Assembly (NCBI GenBank): GCA_025465355.1
Contig: JAODNN010000024.1
Location: 1 to 64,000 of the forward strand
DNA from: Blastococcus sp.
Lineage (GTDB): Bacteria; Actinomycetota; Actinomycetes; Mycobacteriales; Geodermatophilaceae
Direction of reading: 5' to 3'
DNA: 64,000 nucleotides
Shown here: positions 45,712 to 54,633 of the stretch, piece after piece
Position numbering within the stretch: the first letter of the stretch is position 1
Layout of the letters: each line of letters opens with the position of its first letter
Translations under genes and position numbers: made by a program
The notes under the pieces: model-generated
Databases searched by the model: none
Seen by the model: only the letters and a program-made list of their open reading frames with translations
Told to the model about the DNA's origin: nothing

Positions 45712-48028
45712 GGCGCCGGAACGCACCGTCGAGCCGTTCGACCTCCCGGAGGACCCCGGCCCGCGCGGGCAGGTCGGCCGGCCGGTGCTCCGCTACGGCG
45801 GCGGCGACCGGACCTCCGGCGCGCAGCGGTTCCTCGCCGACCTGAGCTTCCCCGGGGCCCTCCAGGTGGCGCTGGTGACGATCCCCGTCGGCTGCGCCGA
45901 CATCCTCGGTGTCGACGCCACGGCTGCCCGCGCGATCCCGGGCGTCGTGGATGTCGTGACCGCCGCGGACCTTCCGTCGCCCATGCCGCGCTTCGGGGTG
46001 TCCCACCAGGACCGTCCCGTGCTGGCCGTGGAGCGGGTGAACTACCACGGTGAGCCGGTCGCCGCGGTCGTCGCCGAGACCCTCGACGCTGCCCAGGCCG
46101 CCGCCCGCGCCGTCCGGGTCGACTACCGCGAGCTCCCCGGGGCCTACACCCTGGACGCCGCCCTGGCGCCGGGCGCGCACCTGGTCCAGGACCCGTCGAT
46201 CCGCCCCGGCGACCCGGCTGCGGCGACGAATGTGCTGGAGGACGCCCTGTACATCTGGGGCGACGTGGCCGCCGAGGAGGCCCGCACCGCCGTCGTGGTC
46301 GAGAACGTCTACACGTTCCCGATGGTCACCCACTTCCCCATCGAGCCCGGGGGCACCGTCGCCGTCCCGACCGACCAGGGCGGACTCGACGTCTACTCAC
46401 CCGTGCAGCACCCGTACCTGCTCCAGCGCACGCTCGCCTCCGTCCTCGGGCTGCCGCTGAACCAGGTGCGGGTCTTCGCCCCCGACCCCGGAGGCGGCTT
46501 CGGGGGCAAGCAGAACCCGAAGATCGAGCCGCTCCTGGCGTTTCTCGCACTGCGCACCCGGCGGACCTGCCGGCTGGTGCTGTCGCTGGAGGAGACCTTC
46601 CAGAGCATGCGGCGGGCGGGCTGCCGGATGACGGCGCGCACCGGGTTCACGCAGAACGGTGAGCTCACCTTCCACCAGGTCGACGCCGATTTCCAGATCG
46701 GTGCCTACGCCGACGTCGCGCCTCGCGTGATGGGCAAGGGCAGCTATGTCGCGGCCGGGCCCTACCGGATCCCGGGGGTGCGGATCGCCGCGCGGGCGGT
46801 CATGACAAACACGACGCCGAGCACGGCGTTCCGGGGATTCGGCAGCCCTCAGGTGGCCTGGGCGCTGGAGTCGCAGCTCGATGCCGGCGCCCGGCGGCTG
46901 GGCCTGGACGGCCTGGAGATCCGGCGCCGCAACCTCGTCGCGAAGGGTGAGGCCTTCGTCCGTGGAGCGTCAGAGGCCACCGCCGACGGCGAGTGGCACC
47001 AGAGCCTGGAGAAGGCCGCGGAGCTGCTCGGCTGGGATCAGCCGCTGGCCCCGAATCGCGGCCGTGGCATCGCCGTCGGGATCAAGCCGGGTGCCACCTC
47101 GGGTCTCTCGCAGAGCCTGGTCCGCCTGCTCTGCGACGGCAGCGCGATCGTCTATGCCGGTACCTCGGACATGGGCCAGGGCGCCCGCACGCTGTGGCAG
47201 CAGATCGTCTCCGACGAGCTGGGCACACCGCTGGACCAGGTGAGCGTCGTCAGCGGCGACACCGGCACCGTGCCGTTCGACCTGCAGACCTCGGCCAGCC
47301 GCTCCACGGTGTTCATGGGCTCGGCGGTGCTGGAGGCCTGCCGCGACGTCCGGCAGCGGGTCCTGGACCTCTACGCCGAGTCGACCGGGGTGCCGGCCGA
47401 CCAGCTCAGCGAGCGCCGGGGCACCCTGGTCACCCCCGAGGGCGAGCTGAGCCTGCCCGAGGCGGCGCGCAAGGCCCTCGGCTCACTGCGCGGCGAGTTC
47501 ATCGGCCAGGGCACCCGGCGGCTGCGTGGCAAGGGCAACCACCCACTCGGCGGTGACGCGGCGTTCTACGAGTTCAACGCCACCGCCATCGAGGTCGAAG
47601 TGGACCGCGAGACCGGCGAGCTGTTGCTGACCAAGCACGTGACCGTCAGTGACGTCGGCACCGAGCTGAACCCGCTGCAGGTGGTCTCGCAGGACGAAGG
47701 CGCCGCCATCATGGGGCTGGGCCACAGCCAGATGGAGCAGCTGCTGCTCGACGAGCACGGCCGCATACGCAACCTGGGGGCCCTGGACTACCGGATCCCG
47801 ACGTTCAAGGACGTCCCGGTGGAGCTGATCACCGGCGCCGTCGAGAACCACGACGGCCCGGGCCCCTACGGGTCGAAGGGCATCAGCGAGGGCGCGCTGC
47901 TGTGCACGGCGGGCGCCCTCGGCGCAGCGGTCGCACAGGCGACCGGCGTCGTGATCCGCGACCTGCCGCTGACCCCCGAGCGGGTCTGGGCGGCGATCCA
48001 GACGGCCGGCACCGGCCGGCACGAGTGA
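45704..48028 (+). CDS. Molybdenum hydroxylase large (molybdopterin) subunit
   Basis: The 774-aa xanthine-oxidase-family subunit has GGGFGGKQNPKIEP, STAFRGFGSPQVAW and, near the end, PYGSKGISEGALL with the likely catalytic Glu. Such enzymes hydroxylate N-heteroaromatics, purines, aldehydes or CO using water as oxygen source. The active-site loop lacks the CO-dehydrogenase Cys motif, and the second residue pattern (KGISEG) differs from the usual GVGEP. So the substrate is open: an N-heterocycle or aldehyde is most plausible. GGAGGAG precedes the ATG. Confidence 0.88.
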   Translation: MTEAPERTVEPFDLPEDPGPRGQVGRPVLRYGGGDRTSGAQRFLADLSFPGALQVALVTIPVGCADILGVDATAARAIPGVVDVVTAADLPSPMPRFGVSHQDRPVLAVERVNYHGEPVAAVVAETLDAAQAAARAVRVDYRELPGAYTLDAALAPGAHLVQDPSIRPGDPAAATNVLEDALYIWGDVAAEEARTAVVVENVYTFPMVTHFPIEPGGTVAVPTDQGGLDVYSPVQHPYLLQRTLASVLGLPLNQVRVFAPDPGGGFGGKQNPKIEPLLAFLALRTRRTCRLVLSLEETFQSMRRAGCRMTARTGFTQNGELTFHQVDADFQIGAYADVAPRVMGKGSYVAAGPYRIPGVRIAARAVMTNTTPSTAFRGFGSPQVAWALESQLDAGARRLGLDGLEIRRRNLVAKGEAFVRGASEATADGEWHQSLEKAAELLGWDQPLAPNRGRGIAVGIKPGATSGLSQSLVRLLCDGSAIVYAGTSDMGQGARTLWQQIVSDELGTPLDQVSVVSGDTGTVPFDLQTSASRSTVFMGSAVLEACRDVRQRVLDLYAESTGVPADQLSERRGTLVTPEGELSLPEAARKALGSLRGEFIGQGTRRLRGKGNHPLGGDAAFYEFNATAIEVEVDRETGELLLTKHVTVSDVGTELNPLQVVSQDEGAAIMGLGHSQMEQLLLDEHGRIRNLGALDYRIPTFKDVPVELITGAVENHDGPGPYGSKGISEGALLCTAGALGAAVAQATGVVIRDLPLTPERVWAAIQTAGTGRHE

Positions 48029-48117
48029 GCACGGTCGCCCTGCGGGGCGACGACGGCGGGCGCTTCGAAAGGTCGCCCGACGGCACCACCACCCGTAACA
48101 GTCACAGAGGAGTGACC

Positions 48118-49404
48118 ATGTCGCGCAACCCCGTCGTCTGTCTCGCCGGAACCCTTGACACCAAGGGGACCGAGTACGCCTTCGTCCGCGATGCTCTGCT
48201 GACCGCCGGAGTCGACGTGCTCGTCGTCGACTGTGGCGTTCTCGGTGAGCCCTACTTTCCGCCGGACGTCCCCTCGACCGAGGTCGCCGCGCGCGCGGGC
48301 ATCGACCTCGGCGACTTCTCCGCCGGTGTCGAGGGAGGCGCCGGCGGACGCAACACCGCCATCACGAAGATGAGCCAGGGCCTGCAGTCGGTCCTCGAGG
48401 AGCTGTGCGCGGCAGGGAAGATCGACGCCGTCCTCGGCCTGGGCGGCACGGGCGGCACCGACCTGCTCAGCGGCGCGCTGAAGAATCTCGGCATGGGCGT
48501 GCCGAAGCTGATCGTCAGCACGATGGCCTCGAACAACACCCGGCCCTACGTCGGGCACTCCGACATGCTGATGATGAACGCGGTCACCGACATCGCCGGG
48601 CTCAACCGCATCTCCAAGCTGGTCCTGAGCAACGCCGCGCACGCGGCGGCGGGCATGGCCCGCGGCTACGAGGCGACCAGGTCGCACGCCGAGGCCAGCA
48701 AGCCACTCATCGCCATCTCGATGTTCGGGGTCACCACCCCGGGGGTCATGCGCGTGCGCAAGAACCTCGAGGAGAACGGCTTCGAGGTCGTGACCTTCCA
48801 CGCCGTCGGTGAGGGTGCCGGGATGGAGCACCTGATCGACTCGGGCGTCATCGACGGACTGATCGACTTCACGCTGCCGGAGATCATCAACCACTGGAAC
48901 AAGGGCATCTTCGACCCCGGCTGCGAGCGCATGGAGGCGGCCATCCGCACCGGGATCCCGCAGGTCGTCGTCCCCGGTGCCGCGGAGTGCTTCAACTTCG
49001 GCGCCATCGACACGGTCCCCGAGGAGTACGCCACCGAGGAGCGGAACATCATCATCCACAACCCCAACATCACGTCCCTGCTCGCGACGCCGGACGAGAT
49101 GCGGCGGCTGGGCGAGTACATCGCCGACCACGTCAACCGGGCCCCCGGCCCGAAGGCGGTGGCCCTGCCCCTGCTGGGGCTGGACAACTACTTCAAGGAG
49201 GGCAGCCAGTGGCACGGCGTCGACGTCTCGCCGCTGCTGGACACGCTGCGCGCCGCGCTCGACCCGGCAGTCGAGGTCGTCGAGATGGAGAATCACATCA
49301 ACGACGACGCCTTCGCCGACGCGGTCTTCCAGCTCTTCCTGACCCAATGGGCCGCGCGTAAGGAGGCGGTCGTCCCGGTTTCCGCCACGGCGGCCGCCGG
49401 CTGA
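48118..49404 (+). CDS. Tm-1-like ATP-binding (UPF0261) protein
   Basis: The 428-aa protein starts VVCLAGTLDTKGTEYAFVRD and contains LGLGGTGGTDLLSGALKNLG and STMASNNTRPYVGHSDMLMM, the hallmark of the Tm-1-like/UPF0261 family, whose plant member Tm-1 inhibits tomato mosaic virus replication. Bacterial versions sit in catabolic loci but have no agreed reaction. Many are fused or paired with a TIM-barrel partner, which is absent here. It follows the molybdenum hydroxylase by 89 bases, after AGAGGAGTGACC. Confidence 0.83.
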   Translation: MSRNPVVCLAGTLDTKGTEYAFVRDALLTAGVDVLVVDCGVLGEPYFPPDVPSTEVAARAGIDLGDFSAGVEGGAGGRNTAITKMSQGLQSVLEELCAAGKIDAVLGLGGTGGTDLLSGALKNLGMGVPKLIVSTMASNNTRPYVGHSDMLMMNAVTDIAGLNRISKLVLSNAAHAAAGMARGYEATRSHAEASKPLIAISMFGVTTPGVMRVRKNLEENGFEVVTFHAVGEGAGMEHLIDSGVIDGLIDFTLPEIINHWNKGIFDPGCERMEAAIRTGIPQVVVPGAAECFNFGAIDTVPEEYATEERNIIIHNPNITSLLATPDEMRRLGEYIADHVNRAPGPKAVALPLLGLDNYFKEGSQWHGVDVSPLLDTLRAALDPAVEVVEMENHINDDAFADAVFQLFLTQWAARKEAVVPVSATAAAG

Positions 49405-49428
49405 GGCCCGACCTCCGATCCGCGCCGA

Positions 49429-49473
49429 CGTGCCGGGGTGCCGTCGCCCTTGCGGGGGCAGCACCCCGGCACG
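49429..49473 (+). terminator. Terminator hairpin after the Tm-1-like gene
   Basis: A perfect 13-bp stem (CGTGCCGGGGTGC with its complement at 49461-49473) closes a 19-base loop. It separates the molybdenum hydroxylase/Tm-1 operon from the phosphatase gene. Confidence 0.7.
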
Positions 49474-49515
49474 CTCGCGTCGCCCCGCCGAACTTCCGAC
49501 CCCTTGGAGGTCCCC

Positions 49516-50172
49516 ATGACCCAGCGCCTGTTCCTGCTCCGCCACGGCGAGGTGACCTCCCACCGCGGGGACGTCCCGGTCACCGACGAGGGCCTGCAGA
49601 CCGCCACCGAGGTCGGCCGGCGGCTCGCCGCCCGTGCCGACGGCCCTGTCCGCGTCCTCAGCGGCGAGACCCGCCGCACCCGGGAGACCGCCGCCGCGGT
49701 GGCCCGCGGTGCCCGTCAGGCCGGCGCCGAGGTGCTCGAGGAGGGCGTCGCGTTCGCGCTGCGGAACCCCGACCTGTACCTCGCGGGGGTCCGCGTGGAC
49801 ATGGTGAGCAGCGAGGCGGCGTTCGCTGCGCAGGTGCCCGGCCTCGAGGAGACGGACATCCCAGGGATCGCCTTCTTCGGGGAGTGGCTGACCGTCCCCG
49901 ACCGCGTCGGCTGGTGGGTCGCCCACAAGAGCCCGCCCGGTGACGACGCCGCCGCGGTGGCCGCGCGGATCAGGACGTTCGCCGCGAGCCTGGCCGACCG
50001 CGAGGACAGCACAGCCTTCACCGTGGGGATCACCCACTCCCCCGTGCTCCGCGCGGTGGCGCTGGACGTCACGGGCTCCGACACCGGTGAGCCTCGGTGG
50101 CTGGCCGGCGTGGAGGCAGAGATCTCACGGGACCGGTCGGTGCAACTGCGCGTCCTGCCCGACGCGCCGTGA
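49516..50172 (+). CDS. Histidine phosphatase (phosphoglycerate-mutase-like) family protein
   Basis: The 218-aa protein starts MTQRLFLLRHGEV with the catalytic RHG, and has Arg in SGETRRTRET and a second His in GITHSPVLRAV. Such enzymes remove phosphate from small molecules or proteins by a phosphohistidine step. In this region it might act on the product of the split phosphotransferase or on a phosphoglycerate, but that is inference. GGAGG lies seven bases before the ATG. Confidence 0.82.
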   Translation: MTQRLFLLRHGEVTSHRGDVPVTDEGLQTATEVGRRLAARADGPVRVLSGETRRTRETAAAVARGARQAGAEVLEEGVAFALRNPDLYLAGVRVDMVSSEAAFAAQVPGLEETDIPGIAFFGEWLTVPDRVGWWVAHKSPPGDDAAAVAARIRTFAASLADREDSTAFTVGITHSPVLRAVALDVTGSDTGEPRWLAGVEAEISRDRSVQLRVLPDAP

Positions 50173-50224
50173 CCAGCCCCGACCGGCGGGACTGCCGGGC
50201 GGCGGCGACCGCCGGTGCGGGGGC

Positions 50225-51652
50225 ATGAGCGCGGAGTTCGGGCGAGGCGTCGAGCCCGGCGGCCGGACGCAACGCCGGCTCGCCCTGCTCGTCGCCGGCA
50301 GCTACTTCATGGAGATCCTCGACGGCACGGTCATCGCGCCCGCCGCGCCGCACATCGCCGCAGATTTCGGCGTGCCTGCGGTCGCGGTCAATGTCGCGGT
50401 GACCGCGTACGTGCTCACCCTCGCCGTGCTCATCCCGGTCAGCGGCTGGCTCACGGAGCGCTACGGCGCGCGCCGGGTGTACGGCACGGCGATCGCGGTG
50501 TTCACCCTCGCCTCCGCGGGCTGCGCCCTCGCCCCCAGCCTCGGCTGGCTCACCGCGCTGCGGGTCCTGCAGGGGGCCGGTGGCGCGATGATGGTGCCGG
50601 TCGGCCGGCTCGTCGTCCTCCGCACGACGGCGAAGTCGCAGCTGATCCAGGCCATCGCGTACCTGACGTGGCCGGCGCTCATCGCGCCTGTGGTCGCCCC
50701 GGCGCTCGGCGGCGTGCTGAGCACCTACGCCAGCTGGCGCTGGATCTTCCTCATCAATGTCCCGCTCGGCGTGGCCGGCCTCGCGGTCGCCGCCCGACTG
50801 GTGCCTGACAGCCGCGGCGCCGAGAGACGCCGGCTGGACTGGCGTGGGTTCGCTCTGACGGCCGTCGGCGTCGCCGCGCTCGTGGTGGGGCTCGAGGACG
50901 TCGGCTCGGCCACGCCCGACCGGGCTCTCCTGGTCGTGGTACTACCACTGGCCGCCGTCGCGCTCGCCCTGGCCGTGATGCACCTCTTGCGGTCCCGCTC
51001 TCCGCTGCTGGACCTGCGGGTGCTGCGGATCCGCACCTTCCGCGCGACCGCCTCAGGCGGCACCGTCTTCCGGGCCGTGATCAGCGCCGTCCCCTTCCTG
51101 CTACCGGTCTTCCTCCAGGTCGGATTCGGCTGGAACGCCGCACAGGCCGGGGGCCTGCTCATCGCGCTGTTCGTCGGGAACGTGGCGATCAAGCCGCTGA
51201 CCACGCCGGCGATGCGCCGCTTCGGCATCCGCCCGGTCATCGCAGCGGCCACCCTCGCCTCGGCCGCGTGCCTGCTGGGCATCGCGGCGCTGCAGGCCTC
51301 CACGCCCCTGACGGTCATGGTCGTACTCCTCGCCCTGAGTGGGATCTTCCGGTCGATCGGGTTCTCCGCCTACAACAGCCTGGCGTTCGCGGACGTGGAC
51401 ACCGACCGCATGTCGTCGGCCAACACGCTCATGTCGACGGTCCAGGAGCTCGGCTCCGGTCTCGGAGTGGCGGTGGGGGCCCTGCTGGTTCGCGTGGGCG
51501 GTCCGCTCGCCACCGTCACCGGTCTCGGCGACGGGGTCGATGCATCGTTCCGTGTCGCATTCGTCGTCCTGGCCGCCGCCCTGCTCGTCTCGGCCGGCGA
51601 GGCACTGGGCATGCCGCGCGACGCGGGCAGTGCCGTCACCGCGCGGAGCTGA
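50225..51652 (+). CDS. MFS transporter, DHA2-like
   Basis: The 475-aa protein has about 13-14 hydrophobic helices, motif A-like GWLTERYGARRVYG, motif C-like ALIAPVVAPALGGVLSTY and conserved D in MEILDGTVIAPAAP. It is 52 bases after the phosphatase gene and may move the substrate or a toxic intermediate of the catabolic region. It converges with the next MFS gene over a 28-base gap. Confidence 0.83.
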   Translation: MSAEFGRGVEPGGRTQRRLALLVAGSYFMEILDGTVIAPAAPHIAADFGVPAVAVNVAVTAYVLTLAVLIPVSGWLTERYGARRVYGTAIAVFTLASAGCALAPSLGWLTALRVLQGAGGAMMVPVGRLVVLRTTAKSQLIQAIAYLTWPALIAPVVAPALGGVLSTYASWRWIFLINVPLGVAGLAVAARLVPDSRGAERRRLDWRGFALTAVGVAALVVGLEDVGSATPDRALLVVVLPLAAVALALAVMHLLRSRSPLLDLRVLRIRTFRATASGGTVFRAVISAVPFLLPVFLQVGFGWNAAQAGGLLIALFVGNVAIKPLTTPAMRRFGIRPVIAAATLASAACLLGIAALQASTPLTVMVVLLALSGIFRSIGFSAYNSLAFADVDTDRMSSANTLMSTVQELGSGLGVAVGALLVRVGGPLATVTGLGDGVDASFRVAFVVLAAALLVSAGEALGMPRDAGSAVTARS

Positions 51653-51680
51653 CGGGGCTGCGCCCGGCGGCCCGGCCGGC

Positions 51681-53375
51681 TCACGCGGGGTCGCAGGCGG
51701 CGTTGACGGCGGTCGGCGCCGGCTCGGGCAACGCGTCGGGGACGACATCGGGCTCGGAGTCCGGGTACGCCCGCGACACCGCGTAGGCCCACACGAGGTG
51801 GCGGGTCTCCGGTTCCGTCCCGGGCACCAGATAACCGCGCGCCTGCCGTTCCAGGTCGGCGTCGGCGACCGTTGCGCGCTCGAGGTGCTGGCGGCGGTGC
51901 TCGTGCCAGGTGGCGACCGTGAAGATCTCGAGGAAGAGCTCGGGATCGTCGGCGTCCTGGAACACACCCCACAGCGCCGCCCCGGTGCGTCTGCGCGCAC
52001 GCCCCATCTGCCGCATCACGACGAGGAACGCCGGGGCCGCGACCGCCTGCACCTGCCACTGCACCGTGACGAGCACCGGCCCGGCGTCCGCCGGCCAGTC
52101 CGGGGCACCCGACGGTCGCGGCCACGGCAGCACGCTGTGCCGGACGTCGCGGTCGGCACGCAGCGGCGGCAGCAACAGCCCGACGGCTGCGACGACGACG
52201 AGACCGCACGAGGGGATGAGGAAGGCGGCGCGGAGGCCGTACGCATTCGCCACCGCGCCCCAGGCCAGCGCCGCCACCGCCTGTCCGCCCATGACGACGA
52301 GTTGGTAGTAGGCCAGTGCGCGGGCCCGGGCCCACGCGGGCAGGAGAAGCTGGGCCGCCGCGCTCAGGGTCGACAGCACCGCGATCCAGCTGAGGCCGGC
52401 GAGCACCAGCGCCCCCACCACGGCCGGAACCGACTGGACCGTCCCCACGACCGCGACCGTGCCGGCGAAGAGGACGGCGGCGCGCCCGACGACGGCGTCG
52501 CCGCTCCAGTGCCGGCGGATCCGCGGCAGCAGGGCGATGCCGAGCAGTGCTCCGACACCCACGGCGCCGAGCAGCCCGCCGTACCCGTTGGGGCCGAGCT
52601 GGAGCGGGCCGCGCGCGACTGCCGGCAGGAGTGCCCACAAGCCTCCGGCGAAGACCATGAACAGCGCGCACCGGACGAGGACGCCCGCGAACGCCGGGGC
52701 GCTGCGCACGTAGCGGGCTCCGGCCCGGAGAGCGCCCCAGACCGACTCGGCGCCCAGCGGCCGAGCCACCGGTGGGCGCGGCCAGCGGTACAAGACGGCG
52801 AGCACCCCCAGGAACGAGGCCGCGTTCAGCGCGAACGCCGCCGCGGGACCGGCTGCCGCGATCAGCACGCCGCCGACGGCCGGCCCGACGGCCCGTGCCA
52901 CGTTGCCGTTCGCACCGTTGAGCAACGCGGCCTGCGGGAGCTCCGCACGCGGCACGAGTTCGGGCTGCACCGCCTGGAAGGAGGGGGCGGACAGCCCCTG
53001 GCCGGCGGCCAACAGGGCGGTGAGCGCGAGCAGACGGGCCGGCGTGACGGCGCCCGCGGCGGTCAGCACTGCCAGCGCCCCCGCGGCGAGGGCCGTCAGC
53101 GCCTCGCTGAGCAGCAGCAACCGCCGCCGGTCCACGACGTCTCCGAGCGCCCCGGCGGGGACGACGAGCAGGAAGACGGGGAGGGTCGCCGCCACCTGGA
53201 CGAGGGCGATCAGCAGCGGGGTCCCGTGCAGGTCGCCCATGAGCCACTGGGCGCCGACGGTCTGCGCCCACGTGCCGATGTTGGCGACCAGCTGCGCGAT
53301 CCACACCGCCCGGAACCATGGACGACGCAGCGGCGCCCATGTCGATACGGTGCCCACACCTTCGACCCGCGCCAT
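51681..53375 (-). CDS. MFS_3-type transporter (enterobactin-exporter-like) with C-terminal domain
   Basis: The 564-aa protein starts WAPLRRPWFRAVWIAQLVANIG and has 12 hydrophobic helices up to about residue 400. A soluble tail follows (VTVQWQVQAVAAPAFLVVM and LFLEIFTVATWHEHRRQH), which is typical of the MFS_3 'transmembrane secretion effector' family. Relatives export siderophores or other small molecules; cargo here is unknown. It stands alone, convergent with the previous MFS gene. Confidence 0.82.
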   Translation of the reverse strand: MARVEGVGTVSTWAPLRRPWFRAVWIAQLVANIGTWAQTVGAQWLMGDLHGTPLLIALVQVAATLPVFLLVVPAGALGDVVDRRRLLLLSEALTALAAGALAVLTAAGAVTPARLLALTALLAAGQGLSAPSFQAVQPELVPRAELPQAALLNGANGNVARAVGPAVGGVLIAAAGPAAAFALNAASFLGVLAVLYRWPRPPVARPLGAESVWGALRAGARYVRSAPAFAGVLVRCALFMVFAGGLWALLPAVARGPLQLGPNGYGGLLGAVGVGALLGIALLPRIRRHWSGDAVVGRAAVLFAGTVAVVGTVQSVPAVVGALVLAGLSWIAVLSTLSAAAQLLLPAWARARALAYYQLVVMGGQAVAALAWGAVANAYGLRAAFLIPSCGLVVVAAVGLLLPPLRADRDVRHSVLPWPRPSGAPDWPADAGPVLVTVQWQVQAVAAPAFLVVMRQMGRARRRTGAALWGVFQDADDPELFLEIFTVATWHEHRRQHLERATVADADLERQARGYLVPGTEPETRHLVWAYAVSRAYPDSEPDVVPDALPEPAPTAVNAACDPA

Positions 53376-53626
53376 ACCCCGGACCTACCCATGCCCACGC
53401 GGCGGGAGACCCGTCCCGCCCGTGCCTCCGGACCGGCAGCCCCGGTACGGGCAGCCGGCCTCTCATCCGGTTGGGACGACGCGCCTGACCGCAGTCGGTG
53501 CCACGCTTGCGTGGTCAGCGACCGCCTTCCGTGCGCTCGGGCGCCCGACAGAGGCGGCGGAGCCTGCGTTCAGACGCAGCCCCCACGCTGGGGAGCGATC
53601 GGACGCGGGAGAAGGGCAGGCTCACG

Positions 53627-53824
53627 ATGACAGCCGCCGCACCTTCCCCACCGGATCTCACGACCCTGGATCGGCGCATCGAGGAGGCCCTCGGCGCGCT
53701 CCGCCTGGCCCGCCTGCGATCCGCGTGGTCCCTGAGCGCGGCGGCCACCCGCGACGAGGAAGCCGCGGCACATCATCTGGACGCTCTCCTGGAGTACCGG
53801 CACACGGCGGCCAGCGGGCGCTGA
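53627..53824 (+). CDS. Small hypothetical protein, 65 aa
   Basis: The ATG at 53627 follows GGGAGAAGGGCAGG. The product has a helical, Arg- and Ala-rich core (LDRRIEEALGALRLARLRSA) and no membrane segment. It is followed 24 bases later by another small gene in the same direction. The 250 bases before it hold no other gene. No family is recognised. Confidence 0.55.
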   Translation: MTAAAPSPPDLTTLDRRIEEALGALRLARLRSAWSLSAAATRDEEAAAHHLDALLEYRHTAASGR

Positions 53825-53848
53825 CCACGTTCGAGGGAGGACCCCGTC

Positions 53849-54160
53849 ATGACCTCAGTTGTGGACGTCGCCGCGACGCCACCCGAGACCGCTTCAGCCG
53901 CACCGCACCTCACCATCGGCCACGGGGCCCTGCTGAAGATCATCGAGAAGAACACCGTCACGGTCGTCCTTCCGGCCCTCGGCACCCTGCGGCTGCCGCC
54001 CCCCGACACGCTGGCCTGGCTCGGTGGAGTGGCGACCCTCGCCGTCCTGGGGCTCATCGAATGGCCGGTGGCCGCGGCCATCGGTGCCGGGCACCTGCTC
54101 GCTCACCAGAACCATCTGCGGCTCCTGCACGACTTCGGGGAAGCGCTCGAGGAGGCCTGA
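53849..54160 (+). CDS. Small hypothetical membrane protein, 103 aa
   Basis: The ATG follows CGAGGGAGGACC. The protein has one clear hydrophobic segment (LAWLGGVATLAVLGLIEWPVAAAIGAGHLLA) with a His-rich end (HQNHLRLLHDF). It is paired with the 65-aa gene before it. No function is apparent. Confidence 0.6.
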   Translation: MTSVVDVAATPPETASAAPHLTIGHGALLKIIEKNTVTVVLPALGTLRLPPPDTLAWLGGVATLAVLGLIEWPVAAAIGAGHLLAHQNHLRLLHDFGEALEEA

Positions 54161-54186
54161 CCCGCGGCCGACCCAGCTGACGGTGC

Positions 54187-54474
54187 TCAGTCGTCGCGGG
54201 CGGACCGCCGCGCCTTACGGCGGCGGTGGCGACGCAGCACGCCGAGCCCGAACCACACGAATGCGCCGAGCAGCGCGACGACCAACGTGAACAGCCACAG
54301 TGGCCAGGTGAAGCGCCAGAACAGGAAGCTCAGGGTCACGCTCTGACGGTTCTGCAGCATGAAGACGACGAGCAGGCCGCCGCCGGACAGCGCGGCGATG
54401 GCCCCGCCGCTGAGACGGGCCCTTGACGCTGCGGTTTCGGGCGAGCCGACGGCACTGGGACGCTGCTGGACCAT
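54187..54474 (-). CDS. LapA/DUF1049-like small membrane protein
   Basis: The 95-aa protein has two hydrophobic helices separated by FMLQNRQSVTLSFLFWRFTWPL, the NxxxV-like bend of the LapA (DUF1049) family, and a basic Arg/Lys tail. The family lies in lipid- or lipopolysaccharide-assembly loci of proteobacteria, but in actinobacteria its role is unknown. GAAGGGGGG precedes the ATG. Confidence 0.72.
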   Translation of the reverse strand: MVQQRPSAVGSPETAASRARLSGGAIAALSGGGLLVVFMLQNRQSVTLSFLFWRFTWPLWLFTLVVALLGAFVWFGLGVLRRHRRRKARRSARDD

Positions 54475-54633
54475 CGCGTCCCCCCTTCTCTGTGCCCTGA
54501 GCCTCAGCGGCAGCCGACCCGACGGGCATCATCCGCAGGGGGTGAAGTCGTGCTGCCTCAACGCACTGAGCGGTCCACGTAGCCCACGGCCGGCGGGTCA
54601 CCAACGCCAGGACATGACGCCGCCGGCGTCTCG

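Noticed and set aside
45704-48028. Carbon monoxide dehydrogenase (CoxL) as identity of the molybdenum subunit
   Set aside because: The active-site Cys loop of form I CoxL was not seen; only the general family motifs are present.
47866-50037. A 723-codon minus-strand open frame opposite the Tm-1-like and phosphatase genes
   Set aside because: Same artefact; the plus-strand proteins carry recognisable family motifs.
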